From the NCBI GenBank assembly GCA_030704615.1, contig CM060734.1, positions 40,380,042-40,440,041 on the forward strand: DNA of 60,000 nucleotides, written 5' to 3'. This document shows positions 1 to 11,217 of the stretch, piece after piece (position 1 is the stretch's first letter; each line of letters opens with the position of its first letter). This stretch comes from Takakia lepidozioides (Eukaryota; Streptophyta; Takakiopsida; Takakiales; Takakiaceae). The notes under the pieces were generated by a model. The model was not told where the DNA came from. It searched no databases and worked only from the letters and a program-made list of their open reading frames with translations. A program made the translations under genes and the position numbers.

Positions 1-598
1 TGTAATCGGCACTACGTTTTCTGGGAGATTTTCTAAATTTACGTTGTTCAATGTTTGATGTTGACTGATGAATTCGCTGAAGTCGATTAATACGTGATGT
101 GGCGGGTGCATTAAGTTATCTTCCCGTACGATCCAATCGTCATCTGTTGTTGAGATCCCCACTATTTGTCCAACTGCACCGTTTACAAGCCCCAATCTAG
201 GATACAAATTGTCGGTGAGCATGACTGTCATTCCTTTGTATAATCTCAAAAATGGAAGAAGATTGTGGCTTCTATTCCCGGGTACGGTCTGTCGGATTGT
301 GAATTGGATCTCGTCGTGGAGTGCGTGTTTCTTGTAGGTGTCTGTCGCCACTATGGTGTAGGATGCGTGGTTAGATTTACGTGTGTAATATTCTATCATT
401 TGGTGATTGATGGCGTTCTTTAACTGGTTACGAGGTACGATGTACGTTGCTTTATCCCAGGGTTCGTTGAGCAGGTTGACTTTCAGATTCGACATGAATC
501 TTGTCTGTAATAATTTGAAATCCGTTTGGGTAAAGTTGTCTTCGCGTAGATTCTGTAGCAATTTTGCATATTGTACATCGTGGACTTGTCTCATTTGC
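1..598 (-). pseudogene. Helitron PIF1 helicase, C-terminal part (partial)
   Basis: An open frame runs from about 598 to the left edge without a stop. It continues the helicase of the neighbouring segment after a one-base frame change at about 605. The translation contains the late helicase motifs typical of PIF1-like Helitron proteins, including a stretch resembling LYKGMTVMLTDN followed by GLVNGAVGQIVGI. This region couples ATP hydrolysis to strand displacement. It is truncated only by the window edge. Confidence 0.85.
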
Positions 599-602
599 TG
601 GG

Positions 603-1589
603 TCAATATGATTGTGTTAGGGCGTATGTAATTTTCCATAGGCTTTTGCCTATAATCTTTTTTTGTGTGTATTTTGTGAATGTGAATATGGGCTGTATGT
701 TCGTTGAGTAGAGAGGCGCGTCGGTGACTGGTGGGAACTGCATGAAATCGCCCATGAACATTATGTTGAGTCCTCCGAATGGTAACATGTTTGATTTGAA
801 TTTTTGTAATTTCAGATGAATATCAGCGATCATGTTGCATCCGACCATAGATACTTCGTCTATAATCAAATAGTTAGTTCCCGACCATTCGTTTATGAAA
901 CTTTTTGTGTCGGATTCATTGATGCTCTGGCTGATTTTGAGTCCCAATAAAGTGTGGATGGTTGATCCCCCTATGAGGGTTGCGGCGTTGGCTGTGTAAG
1001 CACCGATTTTCAGGATTTTTGGTCTGTTGGTTTTTATGAAGTACGTTTGCATTGCTTTAATTATTTCGGTCTTTCCCATTCCGGCAGCACCTCCAACGTA
1101 CATTAACGTTTGTTTCCTTACATCGAGATGGTGATTTTGTGGGTCTATGAAACGTTCAAATGCTGATTCCTGCGAAGTGTTGAGCTTGTATTTTTTCATG
1201 ACAAAATATTTAGCTATTTGATGTTGATCTGCATTGTGTACGATATCGGGATCTACATCGTAATTGTTGTCATCTGGGATGTCCATTGGTTTGTTTTTTG
1301 AAATCTCCCTTAATTCTGGATTTTTGTGGTGAAGTTTATCATTTTTAGATGACTGATTTGGATTTGCGAACTCGTACAGTTCGTTGTCAATGCCAACGGG
1401 TGGATTTTTGGATTCGCGTAATGTTTTCAACCATTTATTGATCTGGGTTCTATTTGATTTTTTGGATGCAGTTTGGACCATTCCTATTTTTGGTGCGGTA
1501 TGGGGTTGTGGTGATATTTTCCCGTTGGCATCTGTAACGAGCTTGTTGATAATTTCGGCCACGTAATTGTTTTCGCTTGTATTGCACAT
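603..1589 (-). pseudogene. Helitron PIF1 helicase, N-terminal part with Walker motifs
   Basis: A 328-codon frame carries a Walker A motif (GGAAGMGKTE, residues about 166-175) and a Walker B motif (LIIDEVSMVG, about 241-250). Both are diagnostic of the PIF1/RecD-like superfamily 1B helicase fused to Rep in Helitrons. It ends in a TGA at 603-605, but the helicase continues in another frame to the left. The upstream frame (1484-2395) overlaps it in a different phase, so a second frameshift lies near 1500-1590. The first methionine is not a real start; the segment is internal to one long polyprotein. Confidence 0.88.
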
Positions 1590-2395
1590 AAGATATCGAT
1601 TTGTAACTTCTGGCCATTTGTGACTATGTCTTCTGTATGTTTCGACGCCGAATTCTCGTCCACATATATATCATCGTCATCGTCTCCGTGCATTTCGTCT
1701 GGCATCTCATTGTATAAGGGGTCGATGTTGATGTCTTCTGGGTTCTCGTCATCGTTTGGATTTTCGTTCTTCAGTAACAGTCTGTCGGAGTCTCGTGATT
1801 CTTTGCATTCATGTAGCATGCCGATATTTGCGATGATTTTTCTGTTGAATTCCGAACATATTGGATATAATTCGTCGAGAGCGTCTTCCCAACTTTGTTG
1901 CGATCTTGGCTTTAAGTCGTGGATAGATCTCCATGGCATGAACAGAATACAAATAGCGCGAGCGTGCGTTGCCGCATCATTTTTTTTCGAAGGTATTTTG
2001 TAGCCTTGTATTATTGGCACTTTGGTTACTTGAGATTCATATACACTGTGGGTGTCACTTTGCGGATGTTCATGCATGAATTTGTAGTAGTACGGGCTTC
2101 TCACTTTGCACGATTTACTGCAGAACTCGTAAGGTGACATTTCCTTGAACTTGTGTGGCCTGCTTTGGTAGTCGATGCGAAAATTATACATAATCAACTT
2201 GTCGTTCTGTTTGGATCTTTCAACTTTGAATGTTTCGAAGGTGTTTTCGGGGTCGTTATCGTCAGGTGTGCTGTTCAGATCGTTGTTTCCATCTTTGTTC
2301 GATTGAGATTTTTCTTGTTCGCGAATCCATGCTGATAAACTATACCATGACAAATATGCAAACTGGTGGTCTGTCAAATGGTCTGGATATTTCAT
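1484..2395 (-). pseudogene. Helitron Rep-helicase linker region
   Basis: This is the segment between the Rep tyrosine region and the helicase. Translation extended upstream through about 2455 contains IGSQQEISATRAVSYL followed by KYPDHLTDHQF, a conserved stretch of plant Helitron proteins. An in-frame TGA at 2456-2458 separates it from the Rep part. The C-terminal half is acidic and low in complexity. It overlaps the helicase frame in another phase, which marks an indel. Confidence 0.75.
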
Positions 2396-2455
2396 AAGGT
2401 AACTGACTGCCCTTGTCGCCGAGATTTCTTGTTGCGATCCGATCGTGTTTAAACA

Positions 2456-2866
2456 TCAAATTAGCAATTTGCGGCTTTTCTCAACTGAATATTCGGAATA
2501 TAGATCGTCATAAGTCGTTTTGATCTTTTTTACGGCTATTTGCAAAAGCGAATACATGTGTGATGTGTAGACGGAAGATTTTGTGATGTAATCCGTGATG
2601 TAGTATATTAGAGCCTTTGCGTCTTTCCCTGAAGCACCGATGAATTTCAAATCGTGGTTGCATCTTCCTGATACTAACATCTATATATTTGCGTTGTTCA
2701 ACCATCTGTCGGTTCGTTTTATATGCAGCAACCCGGTTTCGTCGTCGAAATGCGTTTTTTCAACTAAGACAGCGGGAAATCCGTATCTACAATTCTTTTT
2801 GAAAACGTCTTCGTTGGTTTTGTAACACGCAGGATTGCAGACGTGGCGATTGCATACATTCAGCAA
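2456..2866 (-). pseudogene. Helitron Rep two-tyrosine region
   Basis: Two adjoining frames are separated by one in-frame TAG (2681-2683). The first has CNPACYKT and CRYGFP, the second GRCNHDLKFIG and then KALIYYITDYITK. The YYxxxY arrangement is the expected site of the nucleophilic tyrosines of the Helitron HUH nuclease. The tyrosines are kept although the frame is broken on both sides. The start is internal; this is part of one polyprotein. Confidence 0.85.
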
Positions 2867-3924
2867 TTTTGAAACGTCGCGCGCAAAGTGAGCATAAAAT
2901 TTTTAGAGTGAACATCGGGAGATCTAGTAGTGCACGGATGGATTTCGGTGTTTACATTGTTTTCTTCGTTCTCGGAGTCAGTGGTATTGGTGGGTATATC
3001 GTCGTCGATTGGTATTTGGATGTGAATTGGATCAAGTCGCGTACTATGATGTTGTCCAAATATGCCAGCATTTTTCGTTTGAATTCTTCGTCGTCTTTTA
3101 GTTTTTGTACGAGGTGGATTTGGGGCATTTTCTAGCCACAGCAATGTGTGTATGTGAAGTGAACCATTTTTCGCGGTTTCATAACAACCGTAATATGCGT
3201 TTATGTTTCCAAGTACTCCTGTATTTGTTGTGGTAGTTTTGGCAGTCTCTCTGACACGGAGTAGGTATTTAAAAATTGCATTCACGATGATGTGTACAAA
3301 TTTAGCTTGAGATCTCGGATTCGTAGTGGCAATTGCACGTCTTTCATTGTGGTCCGGGAGGTTGTCGTCGAAAAAAATGTCGAGATTGATGTCGTTCCCA
3401 CTTAGTAGGGACACTAGAGGATGATGTACGAATGCTGGATTCAAAGTGAAGAATAAACTTGGTGTTCCCAACTGCTGCATCATGCTGAATATTTCGTTTC
3501 TCTGTGTTGCGCGACTGCTTCCAGATGCCATCACGTGTTTACTTGATACTTTCAAGTGTCGCAATAACTTTTGTATTTCCGGTTTGTTGTTTATTGATTT
3601 CACGTCGTCTATTATGTCGTTGAAGTCTTCTGAACGGATATTGTTAAGGAGTTGTGCTTCACTTTGAAATGCCGATCTCGACACTGTCAATTTTGCGCCC
3701 ATGCATATTTGTCTACGTTGCATCAAATTGAACATGAAGAATGGAAACAAGTGGTGTTTCGAAAAGTCGTGATGGATATCGGTCAAACTCATCAAATACT
3801 CAACGTGGGCCTCCAAAGTTACTTTAATTGGACGGTTTTTCATTTCGGTTACGCCGATTCCAAACGGAAATAACGTTGGAAACATACACGCGATCAATTT
3901 TGGGTTTGCGTATTCGTTCACCAT
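2860..3924 (-). pseudogene. Helitron Rep (HUH) nuclease domain
   Basis: This 354-codon frame is the best-preserved Rep part. It begins with a stretch resembling EYANPKLIACMFPTLFPFG, contains RATQRNEIFSMMQQLG and then YYGCYETAKNGSLHIHTLLW. The HIH in that last motif is the metal-binding HUH motif of rolling-circle initiators. It reads from a neighbouring frame (3918-4412) through a one-base shift at about 3920 and is followed by another shift near 2865. Known role of the family: nicking and strand transfer at Helitron ends. Confidence 0.92.
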
Positions 3925-4819
3925 TTGGTTTCATGCGTGTATGACAGATACATATTTTGTTGTAGTTGCAATCCATTTAAAGCGTTGGAGATTAGGTCGT
4001 TGTGCTTTATGTCAATTCCGTCAAAATCGATGAGTCCGGACGTGTCTATGACGGGCTGGATCGTAGCGTCATCTTTGTTTATTGGTGTTTTTTTGTTGTG
4101 CAAATCCGTTATGTTGGTACGATGTTCAGCGTTGGCGAAGTCAATGTCCGTGGATTCAAACACCGATCTCAAGATTGATGGTGGAATATCGTTCTCTGGT
4201 AGTCCATCCAATATGTCGTTATCAATTTGAATGTCTTTGTAAACCGTGTGATTATTTTTCAGCCATGTTAACCATGTCGTCACTGCAAGTCTACGTACGT
4301 ATAGTAAATTACATGTTTTCACGACGTTAATGGGTGGATGTGAAGTGCCGACGAAGTGGACGGCAACAATATCGGATAATGAATCTAAGGGTGGTGGCAA
4401 TTTGTTTAGCAATTCGACGCACGACCTGGATTTTGAGTAAAACTCACCAAATTTCCTCTCAATGCGCGTTGCCCCTTTCCGCCCTTATTTACATAACGTA
4501 ATTTGAACAACATCACACGACAACGGTATCTTGCTATTAACGCTTCTTCAACCATGGTTAATTTTGGCAAAATGTCGTGAACTTTTCCGAACCACAAACC
4601 GTTAGCGAGTGCAAATTTTGGCATCTTGTTCTTTTTCAAGGTGGAACTGCAGTTTTTACAAATGAAGATGGTACGTGCATTATTTGATACTCCTCGTTTG
4701 TCCAATAACAACCCATTTAATTCGTCCAGCTGATGTTTTGTGTCATTGATCAATTCTTGGGGAACCTCTTGTAGGAGAATATGTTCTTCAAAGTGGTTTC
4801 TACTTGTAAGCTGAGCCAT
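3918..4819 (-). pseudogene. Helitron DUF6570-like region (two frames)
   Basis: Two frames (4406-4819 and 3918-4412) join by a one-base shift at about 4415. The upstream one has ICKNCSSTLKKNKMPKFALA and then NGLWFG...LTMVEEALIARYRCRV. The downstream one has LPPPLDSLSDIVAVHFVG followed by VRRLAVTTWLTWLKNNH. This is the pattern of the domain of unknown function that precedes Rep in many plant and animal Helitrons. I assign it from remembered family patterns, not a search. Confidence 0.75.
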
Positions 4820-5043
4820 TTTTTCATGTGTTTTAAGATCTCACTGTGTAATTCATCGATTCTCCATTTCAACATGTTAGAGGTTACTATGTCTCTGCTG
4901 CAAACACAACAATATAGATTTGTGAAAGTCGCATTACTAATGTATTCGTTGAAGTTGGATAAACAAAACAAGTTATTCTCCAGGCATATTTCTGGTGGGA
5001 ACTCATGATCGTTCTTTGGTTTTTTTGCAAGAGTGCAATACAT
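4750..5043 (-). pseudogene. Helitron N-terminal cysteine-containing segment
   Basis: A short frame upstream of the DUF6570-like region includes PPEICLENNLFCLSNFNEYI and LYCCVCSRDIV, with paired cysteines that suggest a small zinc-binding module. It overlaps the next segment (from 4819) in another phase, so an indel lies near 4790. It belongs to the same decayed polyprotein. Confidence 0.6.
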
Positions 5044-5100
5044 TTGTTCTCTTTTTCTTTTGAGTTTTTCCTTTTCTTCATTTTCGTGTGTAATATATTT

Positions 5101-5664
5101 CTAAATTTGTGCTGCACATATTTTATTTTTGATCAATGGATCTTGGTTTCTTTGGAATGCATATTTTGCCCTTCGTTTCGCATTTGTTTCGTCTGGATCT
5201 ATTTCCGTGGTTTGTGGTGGATTTTCGATTCTGAATTTTTGCCTGCGTTTAGCATTTGTCTCGTCTGGATCTATTTCGGTGGTTTGTGGTGGATTTTCGA
5301 TTCTGAATTTTTCCCTGCGTTTAGCAATTGTCTCGTCTGGATCTATTTCGGTGGTTTGTTGTGGATTTTCGATTCTGAATTTTTCCCTGCGTTTAGCATT
5401 TGTCTCGTCTGGATCTATTTCGGAGGTTTGTGGTGGATTTTCGATTCTGAATTTTTCCCTGCGTTTAGCATTTGTCTCGTCTTGATCTGTTTTTGTGGTT
5501 TGTGGTGGATGTTCCAGTTTGTATTTTTCCCTTCGTTTAGCATTTTTTATGTCTAAATCGAGAGTGGGTTGAGATTTACATTTTTTCCGTCGCTCATCAT
5601 TTAATTTCTCTTTATTTAAAGCATACTTTGCCCATCTCTTGGCATTAGCAATTTCTTTTTCCAT
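5101..5664 (-). CDS. Basic repeat protein at the Helitron 5' side
   Basis: A 187-codon frame starts at the ATG at 5662-5664. It is made largely of a repeated unit of about 23 residues centred on NAKRREKFRIENPPQTTEID, strongly basic in one half and acidic in the other. It ends at a stop at about 5101, just upstream of the rest of the Helitron frame. Basic repeats of this sort occur at the N-terminus of some Helitron proteins, so it could be the true start of the polyprotein or a separate small ORF. No function is assigned. Confidence 0.6.
   Translation of the reverse strand: MEKEIANAKRWAKYALNKEKLNDERRKKCKSQPTLDLDIKNAKRREKYKLEHPPQTTKTDQDETNAKRREKFRIENPPQTSEIDPDETNAKRREKFRIENPQQTTEIDPDETIAKRREKFRIENPPQTTEIDPDETNAKRRQKFRIENPPQTTEIDPDETNAKRRAKYAFQRNQDPLIKNKICAAQI
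5180..5525 (-). repeat. Five tandem 69-bp units inside the basic repeat ORF
   Basis: Five near-identical 69-bp units start at about 5185, 5254, 5323, 5392 and 5461. The period is a multiple of three and the frame stays open through all copies, giving the 23-residue protein repeat. The outer units are the most diverged. Confidence 0.9.
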
Positions 5665-6066
5665 TTTAATTTAGAACTATACACATCTGAAAATATGAAT
5701 TATAAATAAATAATTATATTGACGGTGGACATATTATTATTATTATTATATTTTGATTTTCAGGATGAGGGGGATTGTAGCCCTGTAAATGTATTAAAAA
5801 GGGAATAACATTCACGTTTTTATAAAATAAATAATAACTGTTCAGATTTATATAAAATTTTAATGAAAATAGTTGTTTTTGATAAAACTCATGTCTTGAT
5901 AAAAACAATTATCATTGTTAAAAATCCAGCTTGATAAAAACAAACGTTTTTGATAAAAATCATTTGTCTTGATAATGATGTTGATAATGATGTTGATATT
6001 GGTATTGATAATGATAAAATTGATGATAAAATAGATATGATATTGATATTCATAATCAGTCTTCAC
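5665..6066. repeat. AT-rich simple sequence beside the Helitron
   Basis: The stretch holds ATT triplets near 5729-5752 and then a run of related GATAATGATGTT / GATATTGAT words between about 5960 and 6055. No coding frame is convincing here. It could include the Helitron 5' end, which I could not place. Confidence 0.6.
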
Positions 6067-6867
6067 ACCTTCTTGCTGCCTGAATCATCACCCCACCCTA
6101 GAACCATAAGTTTGCACTCATGATACACAATCTCAGAAAATTCTAAAAAGTGTACTATTGCCACCGCTCAATTGTCTGAAAAGCTTGCAGACATTTATGC
6201 GAGATCAGGAATGAGCTTTTAGGATAGTTTCGAGATCCTCTCATACGAAGATATGAGTTTGGTGCACTGTGAGAAATTTGGGCTGGCTGTGGACCCACCA
6301 GTATCTCCCAATGAGTTTTCTTTTGGTGGTCCAACCGTCTATCTAGCAGACATGTCGGTAGAAGTAGAGCATGATGCAGCCAGAAGAATTTTCAAGAGGC
6401 AGTGGACAACCATGGCTATGGTAGGAGGCAAATGCTATGCTTTTGAGTTTTAGCTACTACTTGTTGGCCAGTAATCTAGGGACTTGCTATGCAAGGATTA
6501 GGTGTTGACCTAAGGGACCATAATCAATGAAATCTGACTGTACAACAAAGATATTTTCTCTTGCCGTAAATGCATAATAGAAAATGTACCTGGAAGCATC
6601 ATTCGATTAGGGACCCTCTCACAATCGGTTAATTTTTTGGCAGCAACACCTAGTGAAGACGAAAGGCATAGTCCATTGATGTTTGATTCAAACCCAGCTA
6701 TGCTGATTGAGGAATTCCAATAGGAGATGGCCCTTCATAAAACCAGGAAAATCCCACATCAGAACGTATAGGCTTACAAATACATACAGATCCATTTCCA
6801 CTTTTTCAGTGCTCAAAGACTGGCACAGGCATCAGAATACACATGAGGTTCACCTACCAGGCATAAT
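6067..6867. other. Unassigned region with one short ORF
   Basis: No recognisable gene. A 66-codon plus-strand frame (6253-6453) matches no family I know and lacks supporting context. Read as intergenic or decayed sequence between the Helitron and the PPR cluster. Confidence 0.4.
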
Positions 6868-7930
6868 TCATTCACTCAACCAGTAACTTGCAGATTTCAA
6901 TAAGAGGGGAAAACAGGGTGAAATGTTTTGAAGGCACTTCATCTGCCCAGACAATCTTCTCAGCTCAGCATGGATTTCCTTAATTCTGGGATGCCATCTA
7001 CAGCGAAGGTGTGCACCCTTGTTGCAAATCTCAATGCAGCAGTGACCTGCCTCCTTTCTAACCCTTCTGACCTTCATCATTATTCTCACCAACTCCTGCT
7101 TTTGCGATGCAACCATGCACCCCTTCACTCATTTCCAGGGCTGCCAGGATTTGCACAAGCATTGCAAATGCACACAACAATGATGTGGCGAGGCTTCACC
7201 CCTTCCCCCATAATTTGCTCATAGGTCTCCGAAACCTCCATCCCACGCCCTACCCTGCAAGCAACGCGTTCCACGACATCACATTTCATTCAGCGTTATA
7301 GTTGAACACTGCCTTCGCATCCTTGATGCTCCCACATTTGGCATACATGTCCACGAGGGCATTGTTAAGAATAACATTGGGTACAATTCCAGCTTTGACG
7401 ATGTCACCATGGACCTCTTTCCCCTTTTCCAGGGCTCCCAAGCTTGCACATACAAACTACGGTGATGTGGTTGGGCTTCACCCCTTCGCAGAGTACACAT
7501 AAGTTCCTTTGGTTTGCATCCTCAATGCACCCAAATTTGGCATACATGCCCACGAGGATATCGTACAGAATCACATCTGGTACAATTCCAGCTTTTGCGA
7601 TACAACCATGCACCTCTTGCCCTTTTCCAGGGCTGCCAGGCTTGCACAAGCATTGGAATCACAAACAAACGTGATGTGGTTGGCCTCACCCCTTTGCACA
7701 TCATTTGCTCATAGGTCTCCAAAGCCTCCATCCCGCGCCTCTGCTGTGCATACCCTGCAAGCATCACGTTGGGCAGTGTTCAGAATGACATCTGGTACAA
7801 TTCCAGATTTGACGATGTCACCATGGGCCTCTTTCCCCTTTTCCAGGGCTGCCAGGCTAGCACACGCACTGCAAATGCAAACATACGTGCCTTTAGTTGA
7901 CCATCTACCCATGCAGGTTACTTGTAGCTA
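6868..7930 (-). pseudogene. PPR (PLS-class) pseudogene 1 with E-domain tail
   Basis: Minus-strand frames switch repeatedly, but each gives PLS-type pentatricopeptide motifs: MMLAGYAQQRRGMEALETYE near 7700-7767, and LGALEKGKEVHGD-like and IVPDVIL-like pieces near 7400-7650. The low-coordinate end (6868-7128) resembles the E motif following the last repeat, with VRRVRKEAGHCCIEI and HPRIKEIHAELRRLSGQMK. PPR proteins bind organellar RNA; E/DYW tails go with C-to-U editing. Many frameshifts make this copy non-functional. Confidence 0.85.
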
Positions 7931-8080
7931 TTGATCCACAGGGAATCATAGGTAATCTGGAATTTGAAGTCCGGTCCCCTTGGATGAATCTGGACCCACA
8001 CTCTATCCCTGCTCCTTCAACTATCCATGCCTCTGCACAAATCATGCATACATCCTTGCCTTGCTGCTAGCAGCTGACAA
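7931..8080 (-). repeat. Duplicated 5' flank of PPR copies (copy 1)
   Basis: About 150 bp here (GATCCACAGGGAATCA ... GGATGAATCTGGACCCACAC ... GCAGCTGACAATGACAGC) recurs with small changes at about 10960-11115. In both places it lies upstream, on the minus strand, of a PPR relic. It marks a segmental duplication of PPR genes with their leaders. Confidence 0.75.
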
Positions 8081-9110
8081 TGACAGCCTGTGACAGGCTC
8101 AATAAACTCTGGAATAGAGCTCCAAAGCCTCCATCCCGCGCCCCTGCTATGCATACCCCTGCAAGCATCGCGTTCCACGACACCACATCTCGTTCAGCCA
8201 TAATGCTGAAATTAACTCCATTCGCATCCTTAATGCACCCACATTTGGCATACATGTCCACCAGGGCAGTGTTCAGGATGACATCTGGTACAATTCAAGC
8301 TTTGACGATGTCACCATGGACCTCTTTCCCCTTTTCCAGAGCTCCCAAGCTTTCACACGCATTGCAAACACAAACAAACGTGATGTTGTTGGTTTTCACC
8401 CCTTCGCACATCATTTGCTCATAGGTCTCCAAAGCCTCCATCCCGCACCCTTGCTGTGCATATCTTGCAATCATCACACTCCACGACACCACATTACGTT
8501 CAGCCATACTCCATTTGCATCCTCGATGCACCCACATCGCATACATGTCCACCAGGGCAGTGTTTAGGATGACATCTGGTACAATTCCAGTTTTTGACGA
8601 TGCAACCATGGACCTCTTTACCCTTTTCTAGGCTTCACTCTTTCGCACATCATTTGCTCATACGTCTCCAAAGCCACCATCCTGCGCCCCTGCTGTGCAT
8701 ATTCTGCAACATCATGTTCCATGACACCACATTTCGTTCAGCCATATGGTCGAACACTCCCCTTTGCATGCTCAATGCTCCCACATTTGGCATACATGTC
8801 CACCAAGGTATTGTTCAGGATCACATCTGGTACGATTCCAGCTCTGAAGATGTCATTCAGCCTGCATATTGTTGAAAACTGCCTTTGCATCTTTAATGCA
8901 CCCACATTTGGCATACATATTGTCCACCAGGGCAATGTTCAGAATGACATCTGCTACAATTCCAGCTTTGGCGAGGTCATCATGGACCTCTTTCCCCTTT
9001 TCCAGGGCTCCCAGGCTTGCATACACATTGCAAATGCAACCGAACGTGATGTGGTTGGGCTTCACCCCTTCACGCATCATTTGCTCATACGCCTGTACCT
9101 CTGTTTACTA
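8067..9110 (-). pseudogene. PPR (PLS-class) pseudogene 2
   Basis: Several minus-strand frames (8067-8261, 8295-8609, 8738-8935, 8853-9080) each carry PPR motif text such as MDMYAKCGCIKDA, ERDVVSWNAMLAG, QGCGMEALETYEQMMCEGVK and SLGALEKGKEVHGDIVKA. They share codon-level repeats with pseudogene 1, about 300 bp per PLS triplet. Frameshifts separate nearly every unit. No E or DYW tail is visible in this piece. Confidence 0.85.
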
Positions 9111-9377
9111 ACTTTGAAAGTTTCGAGGTTGAACCTCACCCTGAGTTAAAATTACAGTAGTGTCAAGGCTGCCCTTCACTCATCCATGTTACAAACCGGA
9201 AATGAGTTCAGGGTTTTATGCCTAACTGTTGTTTGGACATTCTGCATTCTTCCAACATGGCCTTGGACACATCAGCTTTCCAAGTTAACTTTCAAGTCAA
9301 CTTCATTTTAGTAGGGTCAGTTCCTCTTGCCTAATATTCAGGCACTTGAAATCTCCTCTTCCCGTTCTGCCAGGACT

Positions 9378-9857
9378 TCACCTGTTGGACTGGATGTTGG
9401 CAGATCCACTACTTTCGTCTCCAGACACAAAACTAATGGCCAGCTTCTCACTGTGGTGGCAAACAAAAAATTCCTTTTCTGTTTTTCTACAGCGACCTGG
9501 CTCCTTTCTAACTCCTCTAACCTTCATTATTCTTCTCACCTTTGCAGTATTATCCCAATTACCAGCTGCAGCATAGATGGTTGATAGCAACAGCATCCAA
9601 AATCCAAGAGTATCACATTCCTGTTGGCTGAGGTAGAGGCATACACCTGAATGCCAAGCACCTGTTGCTTGCGCCCTAAGTCCAGCAGCAGATCTCGCAA
9701 CTTTTGCTCTGACATACGTTTCTGAATCTGCTGAAATGCCTCCTTGGTTTAAAGTCTGTGGAAGAAGAGGAGGGTACATGAAAGGGTGCATGACTTGCCT
9801 GCGGATGCTGTCAACCTTCACTCCTGTTCCAGGAGGAGCTTCTTTTTCCCCACACAT
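9378..9857 (-). pseudogene. PPR E/DYW-domain fragment
   Basis: The frame contains LLSTIYAAAGNWDNTAKVRR followed by IMKVRGVRKEPGR, the E motif, and then HHSEKLAISF. The last is like the HSEKLA segment of the DYW cytidine-deaminase domain. The rest of DYW, including the zinc-binding CxxC, is not present in frame. It is the decayed 3' end of the PPR relic whose repeats lie at 10019-10561. Confidence 0.8.
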
Positions 9858-10018
9858 ATGCAGCCATCACAGCCTCCAAACTGTCGGTGGTACCCTTGCC
9901 TGCTGTATCCATGAACCTTCTGATTGATTTTTGGACAGTAGAGAAAGTAAACTTAGAAGAATGGAGGCTATAAATTCCACAGTTCCTATGCTCAATTGCG
10001 CTTGCTACTCTCTGTAAT

Positions 10019-10561
10019 CTAACAGACATTCATCTTCTTGCCTCGATTGTCCCACCATTGACTAGGGTCAGAAAAGTATTCATTCCACAGCTTCTCCTCG
10101 TCTATGTTATCTGTTTCGGGATACTTTCTTGTTGTCACATTGGCAGTATCAATCCCACACGCATGTTGTGCATATCCTGCAATCATAGCACTCCATGATA
10201 CCACATTTTGTTCAGCCATCCTGACGAACACTCCCTTTGCATCTTCAGTATTTCCGCCTTTGGCATACATGTCAATGAGGGCATTGTTTAGAATGACATC
10301 TGGTACAATTCCAGCTTTGATGATATCACCATGGACCTCTTTGCCCTTTTCCAGGCTTGCACACACATTGAAAATGGAAACGAGTGTGACCTGGTCTGGG
10401 TTCAACCCTTCCTGAATCATTTGCTCATAGGTCTCCAAAGCCTTCATCCCGCACCCACGCTGAGCATATCCAGTGATCATTGCGTTCCATGAGATCACAT
10501 CTCGTTCAGCCATCATTATATTCCACATGATCACACCTTGTTCAGGCATTTTGTTGAACAC
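10019..10561 (-). pseudogene. PPR repeats running into an OSB-like WWDNR motif
   Basis: An uninterrupted 180-codon frame carries four or five PLS motifs (ERDVISWNAMITGYAQRGCG, GLNPDQVTLVSIFNVCASLE, AGIVPDVILNNALIDMYAKG, EQNVVSWSAMIAGYAQHACG). The register then breaks off and the last 35 residues read ETDNIDEEKLWNEYFSDP then SQWWDNRGKK. That tail resembles the PDF motif of OSB organellar single-stranded-DNA-binding proteins, which usually has a WWDNR core. The expected DFKH end of the motif is missing. The join could be a chance fusion by duplication or a splice artefact. Confidence 0.7.
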
Positions 10562-11130
10562 TCAGTGTGCATCCACAATGCTCCCACACTTCACATACAT
10601 GTTAACAAGGGTGTTGCATAGAAAAACGTTGGGCTTGAATCCACTTTGGATAATGTGAGCATCCACCTGTTTTCCGGCTTCTAGGCCTTTCATCTTGATG
10701 CACTTATGCAAGAGACAGACATAAGTATCTGAATCTGCTGAATCTGCTGAAACCCTTCAAAATCTGTAGAGCCTCTTTCAGTTGCCCTGCCTCACATAGC
10801 ATCCCTCACGTGCCCAGAAGTGCCAGAAGCGGTATTGTGGACTCCCTCTCTTGATCCTCCCTTGGAAGCTGTGGCCATGGTGGAGCACATGATTTCAAAT
10901 ATGCCGCTGCCGCTGTTTCCAGTTGACCATCTACCCATGCAGGTTTCCTGTAGCTATCAATCCACAGGGAATCACGGGCATTATTGTGCCTGATATCCAT
11001 CCCTCTTGGATGAATCTGGACCCACACTCTATCCGTGCTCTCCTTCAGCTATCCCTTACTCAGCACCATTAATGCATAGACCTTGCCCTTGCTGCTAGAA
11101 GCTGACAATGACAGCTGAAATTTTTTCTAG
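10562..11130 (-). pseudogene. N-terminal remnant and 5' flank of the third PPR copy
   Basis: The minus strand shows short PPR fragments upstream of 10561 (a VNMYVKCGSI-like piece near 10590) and the second copy of the leader repeat at about 10960-11115. No intact start is visible. The leader duplicate shows that this copy and the one at 6868-7930 come from the same parent. Confidence 0.6.
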
Positions 11131-11217
11131 CAAACACCCAAACCCTACTGATCACACACTAGCTCCTACTCTGAATTGGTCCCAAGACTTTAAAAATGTG
11201 CTGGGGAGAGATTGTAC

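Larger units (their letters stand above)
1..5664 (-). mobile_element. Decayed autonomous Helitron (RepHel), 3' end beyond the window
   Basis: Read on the minus strand, the segment has the order expected of a plant RepHel: basic N-terminal region, DUF6570-like region, HUH replication initiator (Rep), two-tyrosine region, then a PIF1-type helicase running off the left edge. Helitrons move by rolling-circle replication using Rep nuclease and helicase in one polypeptide. The frame is broken many times (near 605, 1590, 2865, 3920, 4410 and 4790) and has in-frame stops at 2681-2683 and 2456-2458, so this copy is not autonomous unless introns or assembly errors explain some breaks. The 5' terminus (expected TC, at the high-coordinate side) was not identified; AT-rich simple sequence follows from 5690. 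Confidence 0.9.

Noticed and set aside
5005-5556. 183-codon plus-strand ORF rich in W, F, C and G
   Set aside because: It is the antisense shadow of the 69-bp repeat ORF on the minus strand.
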